A stretch of DNA of 64,000 bases from positions 186,001-250,000 of the forward strand of contig NZ_LRML01000004.1 in the NCBI RefSeq assembly GCF_001647285.1. The letters run 5' to 3'. Source of the DNA: Rufibacter roseus. GTDB lineage: Bacteria; Bacteroidota; Bacteroidia; Cytophagales; Hymenobacteraceae. The stretch's first letter is position 1. Each line of letters begins with the position of its first letter. The notes under the pieces were generated by a model that had not been told where the DNA came from, ran no database searches, and was given only the letters and a program-made list of their open reading frames with translations. Of this stretch, positions 59,785-64,000 are shown one piece after another. The position numbers and the translations under genes were made by a program.

Positions 59785-60384
59785 ATGATTATTAAAGACG
59801 CAAAGTTTATCAGTAGTAATACCCGCGCAGACCAATGCCCTCAGACAGAGCTTCCTGAGTATGCTTTTATAGGACGCTCTAACGTAGGCAAGTCTTCTCT
59901 AATAAATATGCTCACTGGCCGCACTAAGCTTGCCAAAACCTCCTCTTTTCCGGGAAAGACCCAGCTGATCAACCACTTTCTGATCAATGACAAATGGTAC
60001 ATAGTGGATTTACCCGGCTACGGGTGGGCTAAGGTCAGCAAAACCTCCAGAGAGTCATGGCGCAAGATGATCCATTTTTATTTCCAGAACCGTCCCAACC
60101 TTGCCTGTGTATTTTTGCTGATTGATTCACGCTTGCCCCCACAAAAAGTAGATGTGGAATTTTTGGAGCAGCTAGGCATTATGGGGGTTCCTTTTGTGCT
60201 TGTCTTCACTAAAACCGACAAGCAGTCTGCTGCCAAAACAGATGCGAATATTTCGCTTTTCATGAATACCTTAAAAGAAAACTGGGAAGAACTACCTCAT
60301 TACTTAAAAAGTTCATCATCTTCAAAAGAAGGTCGGGATGAGATTCTGCAGTTTATTGAAAGTGTAAACCAACAGTACCACTAG
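59785..60384 (+). CDS. engB: Ribosome biogenesis GTPase EngB (YihA/YsxC)
   Basis: 199-residue TRAFAC GTPase needed for late 50S subunit assembly. G1 GRSNVGKSSLIN, G2 KTSSFPGKTQLIN, G3 VDLPGYGWAK and G4 TKTDK. Length matches the family. It has its own promoter, and the DUF5606 gene follows after 177 nt with a separate -7 box. Confidence 0.95.
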   Translation: MIIKDAKFISSNTRADQCPQTELPEYAFIGRSNVGKSSLINMLTGRTKLAKTSSFPGKTQLINHFLINDKWYIVDLPGYGWAKVSKTSRESWRKMIHFYFQNRPNLACVFLLIDSRLPPQKVDVEFLEQLGIMGVPFVLVFTKTDKQSAAKTDANISLFMNTLKENWEELPHYLKSSSSSKEGRDEILQFIESVNQQYH

Positions 60385-60472
60385 GCTCGGCAGTAACTTT
60401 ATGTCCTGAAAAACTGCGGCTAGGTTCATGCTGCCTCACCGCTACTAATCTGGCCATGTGTTTTACAGGCAA

Positions 60473-60480
60473 TAATTTTG
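60473..60480 (+). promoter_or_regulatory. -7 box TAATTTTG
   Basis: Perfect TAnnTTTG, 81 nt before the DUF5606 start. Confidence 0.5.
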
Positions 60481-60561
60481 TTTAATTTTATCGCCTTAAG
60501 TACGTATACCAACTGCCTGCGGGTGTAAATAAATAGTCTTACCCATAACCATTAGTTTATT

Positions 60562-61068
60562 ATGCCATTTGACCTGAAAGAGATTGCCTCTATTTCCGGT
60601 ATGCCCGGCCTTTACCGGATTATTGCCCCCACCCGTAGCGGTGTTATTGTAGAGAGCCTGGCCGAGAAGCCGGTAAGAAGCGTAGCGCAAGCCCGCAACA
60701 GAGTTTCTATTCTGCAGGAAATTTCTATGTACACCAATGATGCAGAGCACACCGTGCCCCTTGCTGAAATTTTTGACAGAATCAGAAAGCAATACGGAAC
60801 CGACTTACCTGTAAACGCAAAATCAAGCTCACAAGAACTTTCTGCATTTGTAGAGTCTGTTTTGCCTGATTATGATCAAGACAGGGTGTACGCCTCTGAC
60901 ATGAAAAAACTAGTACAGTGGTACTCGCTGGTGAATCAGTTTGTGCCTTATACTGAAGAGCAGGAAGCCCCGGCTGAGCAACCAGAGACAACTACAGCAG
61001 AAGCCTCTACAACTTCTGAAGCCGAGGAAGCTGAAAAACCAAAAGCATCAAAGAAAAAGGCAAAGTAA
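60562..61068 (+). CDS. DUF5606 domain protein
   Basis: 168 residues. The N-terminal 130 match the Bacteroidota-specific DUF5606: PFDLKEIASISGMPGLYRII, SRAGV-like SRGV motif (TRSGVIVESL), VSILQEISMYT and SDMKKLVQWYSLVNQF. Then an acidic, Glu/Ala/Thr-rich low-complexity tail ending in basic KASKKKAK. No known function. The terminator hairpin begins at its own stop codon. Confidence 0.82.
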   Translation: MPFDLKEIASISGMPGLYRIIAPTRSGVIVESLAEKPVRSVAQARNRVSILQEISMYTNDAEHTVPLAEIFDRIRKQYGTDLPVNAKSSSQELSAFVESVLPDYDQDRVYASDMKKLVQWYSLVNQFVPYTEEQEAPAEQPETTTAEASTTSEAEEAEKPKASKKKAK

Positions 61069-61114
61069 TAAAACAGAAAAGCCCCGCCAATGGCGGGGCT
61101 TTTCTGTTTTATTA
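61066..61114. terminator. Bidirectional terminator starting at a stop codon
   Basis: 23-bp perfect arms (begins TAATAAAACAGAAAAG) with loop AAT. The TAA stop of the DUF5606 gene is the first three bases. Serves convergent fbp too. Confidence 0.92.
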
Positions 61115-61138
61115 CTTTTCGTAAAACTGCCCGAAAAC
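61103..61138. repeat. 36-nt palindrome, copy 30
   Basis: Left arm TCTGTTTTATTAC, right arm CTGCCCGAAAAC. Overlaps the terminator and ends 3 nt before the fbp stop. Confidence 0.6.
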
Positions 61139-61141
61139 AGG

Positions 61142-62173
61142 TTACACGGCAGCTAATGATCTGTCTTTTACCTTTCTGGGCATCAATAAAGCCTCTACCT
61201 CTTCCACCATTTCTTTTGACCCTATATACAAAGGGCATCGCTGGTGCAATTCATTAGGCTGTAAATCTAAAATTCGGTTTTTCCCGTCTGACGCTTTCCC
61301 TCCGGCCTGCTCAACAATAAAGCCCAAGGCATTGCACTCATACAGTAAACGTAGTTTACCAAGTGGAGACTTCTGCGTATTAGGGTACATATAAATGCCG
61401 CCTTTCAACAAGTTACGGTGAAAGTCTGCCACCAACGAGCCAATATAGCGGGCTGAGTAGTTGCGTACGCGGCAAAGTTCTATGTAATCTTTCACCCCAG
61501 CCGGGAAGTGGTGAAAACCACCTTCGTTTACTGAATAAATCTCTCCCTTAGCAGGAATAGTGATGTTGGGGTGTGACAAGAAAAATTCACCCAAAGAAGT
61601 TTCATAGGTAAAACCGTTCACGCCGTTACCTGTGGTGTACACTAGCATGGTGCTGGAACCATAGATAATGTACCCCGCTGCCACCTGCTCCGTACCCTTT
61701 TGCAGGCAGTCTTCAATGGTGCCGTCTGCACCTTGGTCAGACAAGCGGCGGTAAACAGAGAAAATAGTACCTATAGAAACATTCACATCAATGTTTGAGG
61801 AACCATCTAGCGGGTCAATGGCTACAATGTAGCGCCCTTTGTGATTGCCTGTTTGGATTAAGCCATCTTCTTCTTCAGAAACAATGGTGCAAACCTCTCC
61901 TCCATTCCGCAGAGCTCTGATAAACCGTATGTTCGCCACAATGTCAAGCCTTTGCTGGTCTTCACCCTGAACGTTCTGCTTGCCATACGCCCCGCCAATA
62001 TCGGTAAGGCCAGCATGGTTGATAGCCCGGTTCACAATTTTAGCCGCCAACGCAATGTCACGCAGCAACTGAGACAACTCACCAGTGGCATAAGGAAAAT
62101 CCTCTTGCTTGCGCATAATAAACCGGTCAAGGGTAGTGCCTACCGGAAGCGCTAAGTTTTCTTTGATAGTCAT
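61142..62173 (-). CDS. fbp: Class I fructose-1,6-bisphosphatase
   Basis: Gluconeogenic enzyme, fructose 1,6-bisphosphate to fructose 6-phosphate. 343 residues, normal length. Motifs: EEEDGL metal site, [60 protein letters not shown] and [11 protein letters not shown]. The -7 box at 62213-62220. Ends in a strong terminator shared with the DUF5606 gene. Confidence 0.96.
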   Translation of the reverse strand: MTIKENLALPVGTTLDRFIMRKQEDFPYATGELSQLLRDIALAAKIVNRAINHAGLTDIGGAYGKQNVQGEDQQRLDIVANIRFIRALRNGGEVCTIVSEEEDGLIQTGNHKGRYIVAIDPLDGSSNIDVNVSIGTIFSVYRRLSDQGADGTIEDCLQKGTEQVAAGYIIYGSSTMLVYTTGNGVNGFTYETSLGEFFLSHPNITIPAKGEIYSVNEGGFHHFPAGVKDYIELCRVRNYSARYIGSLVADFHRNLLKGGIYMYPNTQKSPLGKLRLLYECNALGFIVEQAGGKASDGKNRILDLQPNELHQRCPLYIGSKEMVEEVEALLMPRKVKDRSLAAV

Positions 62174-62212
62174 AGGAATAGGATTGGTTTGTATAGGTTT
62201 GAACAGTTATTG

Positions 62213-62220
62213 CAAATATA
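62213..62220 (-). promoter_or_regulatory. -7 box TATATTTG (minus strand)
   Basis: Perfect TAnnTTTG, 40 nt before the fbp ATG. Confidence 0.55.
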
Positions 62221-62642
62221 TCAATAAACTAACTATATAAGAGTAAAGAATTAGCAACTTTACACTCTAACCAGCTTAAATAAATTAATTTATTAATTAA
62301 ACTCTTCCCCTTCAGATGACATTATTTAAATGCCACTTCAGAAGAAGGGTTAGATTAGATATCACAAAACTCGCCTAAGGTAAAAGGAAACCATTGATTA
62401 GCCCTTGGAGGAGCCAAGAAAAGCTTCAGTCGCAATTTGAGCCTGCGCAGTTCCTTTTTTATTCAAGAATGAAATGATGTATAAGGCAGAGTGCTTTTTC
62501 TACGTTAAAAAGCCATTCTTGTTACAGCTTCCTCTTTTAATCAAACCGTCTACAGAAGACGCATGGCACAAGAATTTAGCGTAAACTACTGCTACTTAGC
62601 CTTATTTGCCACCAAAAAACTTGAATCTACTGCCAAACATTT

Positions 62643-62678
62643 GTTTTTTACTTATTTTAAGGAAATTAGCCTTAAAAC
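62643..62678. repeat. 36-nt palindrome, copy 31, in a 5' leader
   Basis: Left arm GTTTTTTACTTA, right arm TTAGCCTTAAAAC. Ends 13 nt before the preferred hydratase ATG, where a hairpin could affect ribosome access. Confidence 0.75.
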
Positions 62679-62691
62679 ACCTATTTCAACA

Positions 62692-63474
62692 ATGAATACT
62701 ATGGAATACATTATTGTAACTGAACAAGCCCGACCGCAGGTAGCTCTAATTCAGCTAAACCGCCCAAAAGAGCTAAATGCCCTTAACTTACAGCTGATGG
62801 GGGAACTGCGCGACGCCCTTAAGGAACTTGACGACAATGACCAAGTGAGAGCTATAGTGATAACGGGCAATGAACGTGCCTTTGCTGCCGGTGCGGATAT
62901 AAAACAAATGGCTGGGAAAACAGCCGTTGACATGTTGAACATTGACCAGTTTTCTACCTGGGATCAGATAAAAAAAACGAAGAAGCCTATTATTGCGGCA
63001 GTAAGTGGTTTCGCTTTAGGCGGAGGATGTGAGCTTGCTATGACCTGCGACATGATTGTGGCCTCTGAGACTGCCCAGTTCGGCCAACCTGAAATAAAAA
63101 TCGGGGTAATGCCTGGTGCGGGTGGTACCCAACGCCTCACCAGGGCTATAGGGAAAGCCAAAGCCATGGAGATGGTTCTCACCGGAAAGTTTATCTCGGC
63201 CACAGAAGCTGAGCGGTGCGGGCTCATAAACAAAGTAGTTCCTGTAGAGCTTTATTTGGAAGAGGCCTTTAAACTTGCTAGTCAGATTGCGCAACTGGCA
63301 CCGGTAAGCGTGAAACTAGCCAAGGAATCTGTAAACCGTACCTTTGAAACACATCTGGACGAAGGTCTACATTTTGAACGCAAAAACTTCTACCTCACAT
63401 TTGCCTCAGAAGATCAAACCGAAGGCATGAATGCTTTCATTGAAAAGCGTAAGCCAACCTTCAAAGGCAGATAA
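62692..63474 (+). CDS. Enoyl-CoA hydratase/isomerase family protein
   Basis: 260 residues from ATG 62692. Crotonase fold: oxyanion-hole AFAAGADIKQMAGK, ALGGGCELAMTCDMIVA with the first Glu and PEIKIGVMPGAGGTQRL with the second catalytic Glu, consistent with a true hydratase. Acts in fatty-acid or amino-acid beta-oxidation. The adjacent ATG 62701 is equally possible; 62563 is rejected because the extra residues include the 36-nt repeat. Confidence 0.92.
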   Translation: MNTMEYIIVTEQARPQVALIQLNRPKELNALNLQLMGELRDALKELDDNDQVRAIVITGNERAFAAGADIKQMAGKTAVDMLNIDQFSTWDQIKKTKKPIIAAVSGFALGGGCELAMTCDMIVASETAQFGQPEIKIGVMPGAGGTQRLTRAIGKAKAMEMVLTGKFISATEAERCGLINKVVPVELYLEEAFKLASQIAQLAPVSVKLAKESVNRTFETHLDEGLHFERKNFYLTFASEDQTEGMNAFIEKRKPTFKGR

Positions 63475-63485
63475 GAAGAAGGTTT

Positions 63486-63521
63486 GTTTTAGCGCTTTTT
63501 TCCTAAAATCAAGCCTAAAAC
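63486..63521. repeat. 36-nt palindrome, copy 32
   Basis: Left arm GTTTTAGCGCTT, right arm ATCAAGCCTAAAAC. Starts 11 nt past the hydratase stop. Confidence 0.8.
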
Positions 63522-63708
63522 AGACCTTCTTCAACTTTGATAAGCGCCATGCCTTGCTGGTGCTCAGACATAGATTGGCTCCGTATTCACGACATGGGTT
63601 GCGCTGTAAAAAATGCCTCTGTACCTTTGTCTCTGAAACCAGACAAGCGGCCGTTAGGCTGGCTTGGCTGGTCAACTAAATATTAATTCATCAACTTATA
63701 GATTAGCA

Positions 63709-64000
63709 ATGGCAGTATTAGTAGGTAAAAAAGCACCCTCATTCACCGCAACCGCGGTAGTAGACGGCGAGTTTGTAGAAGATTTTTCTTTGACCCAATA
63801 CATTGGCAAGCAGCATGTGGTATTCTTTTTCTACCCGCTGGATTTCACCTTTGTTTGCCCAACCGAGATTATTGCCTTCCAGGATCGGATGGAGGACTTC
63901 AAAAAGAAGAATGTGGCCGTAGTGGGTTGCTCCATTGACTCTCACTTCTCACACTGGGCATGGTTAAACACCCCACGCGACCGTGGCGGCATTGAAGGTG
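63709..64000 (+). CDS. 2-Cys peroxiredoxin, AhpC/Prx1 type (C-terminus beyond window)
   Basis: The first 97 residues are present. [17 protein letters not shown], then [15 protein letters not shown] with peroxidatic Cys50, then [20 protein letters not shown]. This is typical of AhpC/Prx1 proteins, which reduce H2O2 and organic peroxides with a resolving Cys in the missing part. Redox genes OsmC and Prx6 lie elsewhere in the window. Start is the only ATG near an AT-rich upstream region. Confidence 0.92.
   Translation, partial: MAVLVGKKAPSFTATAVVDGEFVEDFSLTQYIGKQHVVFFFYPLDFTFVCPTEIIAFQDRMEDFKKKNVAVVGCSIDSHFSHWAWLNTPRDRGGIEG

Larger units (their letters stand above)
62174..62691. other. Divergent region upstream of fbp and enoyl-CoA hydratase
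   Basis: Contains the fbp -7 box, AT-rich sequence and a 36-nt repeat next to the hydratase start. An upstream ATG at 62563 in frame with the hydratase encodes nothing family-like. Confidence 0.6.

Noticed and set aside
1-64000. CRISPR array suggested by the many 36-nt repeats
   Set aside because: The repeats are scattered singly 0.2-5 kb apart with genes between, not regularly spaced by short spacers, and no cas genes are present.
1-64000. tRNA or rRNA genes
   Set aside because: No cloverleaf with TTCGA-type T-loop or rRNA motifs noticed in the gaps; a dedicated scan would be needed to be sure.

Overview
The window is chromosomal DNA of a Bacteroidota bacterium, most likely Cytophagales and probably a Hymenobacteraceae relative (Rufibacter/Pontibacter-like). 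The basis is type IX secretion (T9SS) genes (porQ, porT, two PorE-like OmpA/PD40 proteins, one cargo protein with a C-terminal sorting domain), Bacteroidota housekeeping families (DUF6702, DUF5606, LURP-one-like, GH3-like), and promoters of the Bacteroidota type, with a -7 box TAnnTTTG close to many starts. The genus is inference. No rRNA, tRNA, CRISPR array, transposase or prophage was recognised; this is a dense, mostly housekeeping region.

Layout. 1-8.5 kb: S1/P1 nuclease, TonB_C-like secreted protein, SDR, tubby-like protein, hslU, porQ and lon (quality control and secretion). 8.6-16.6 kb: PorE-like protein, outer-membrane lipoprotein, DUF6702, rseP-dxr, GH3-like protein. 17-21 kb: GAF histidine kinase, then OsmC, PH-like membrane protein, Prx6-type peroxiredoxin and an Rrf2 regulator, followed by dnaA. 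22.6-24.5 kb: a UshA-like 5'-nucleotidase split into two genes. 24.6-27.9 kb: small proteins, ctlX, DUF72. 28-38.7 kb: mutA, mutB, a large zincin, a beta-propeller-like secreted protein, DUF1801 and meaB, giving the B12-dependent methylmalonyl-CoA mutase and its GTPase. 39-45 kb: T9SS cargo and a giant TPR/transglutaminase protein. 45-55 kb: xerD, aroQ, class V aminotransferase, marC, rnhA, trmN6, saccharopine reductase-like, cdd, esterase. 55-64 kb: SDR, porT-ubiE, second PorE-like protein, engB, DUF5606, fbp, enoyl-CoA hydratase and the start of a 2-Cys peroxiredoxin.

The most striking non-genic content is a dense family of about 30 copies of a 36-nt imperfect palindrome (outer GTTTT...AAAAC, inner TTTT...AAAA, GC-rich middle), about one per 2.1 kb. 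Nearly all are intergenic. Every convergent gene junction long enough to hold one has one, often within 3-4 nt of the stop codon. One copy lies in frame inside the start of mutB. Paired changes in the two arms support selection for a hairpin. A second palindrome family (CCTTGTTGGTG...), a MITE-like inverted repeat and several inverted 'word' repeats fill other gaps. Classical long-stem terminators coexist with, and sometimes overlap, the 36-nt elements.
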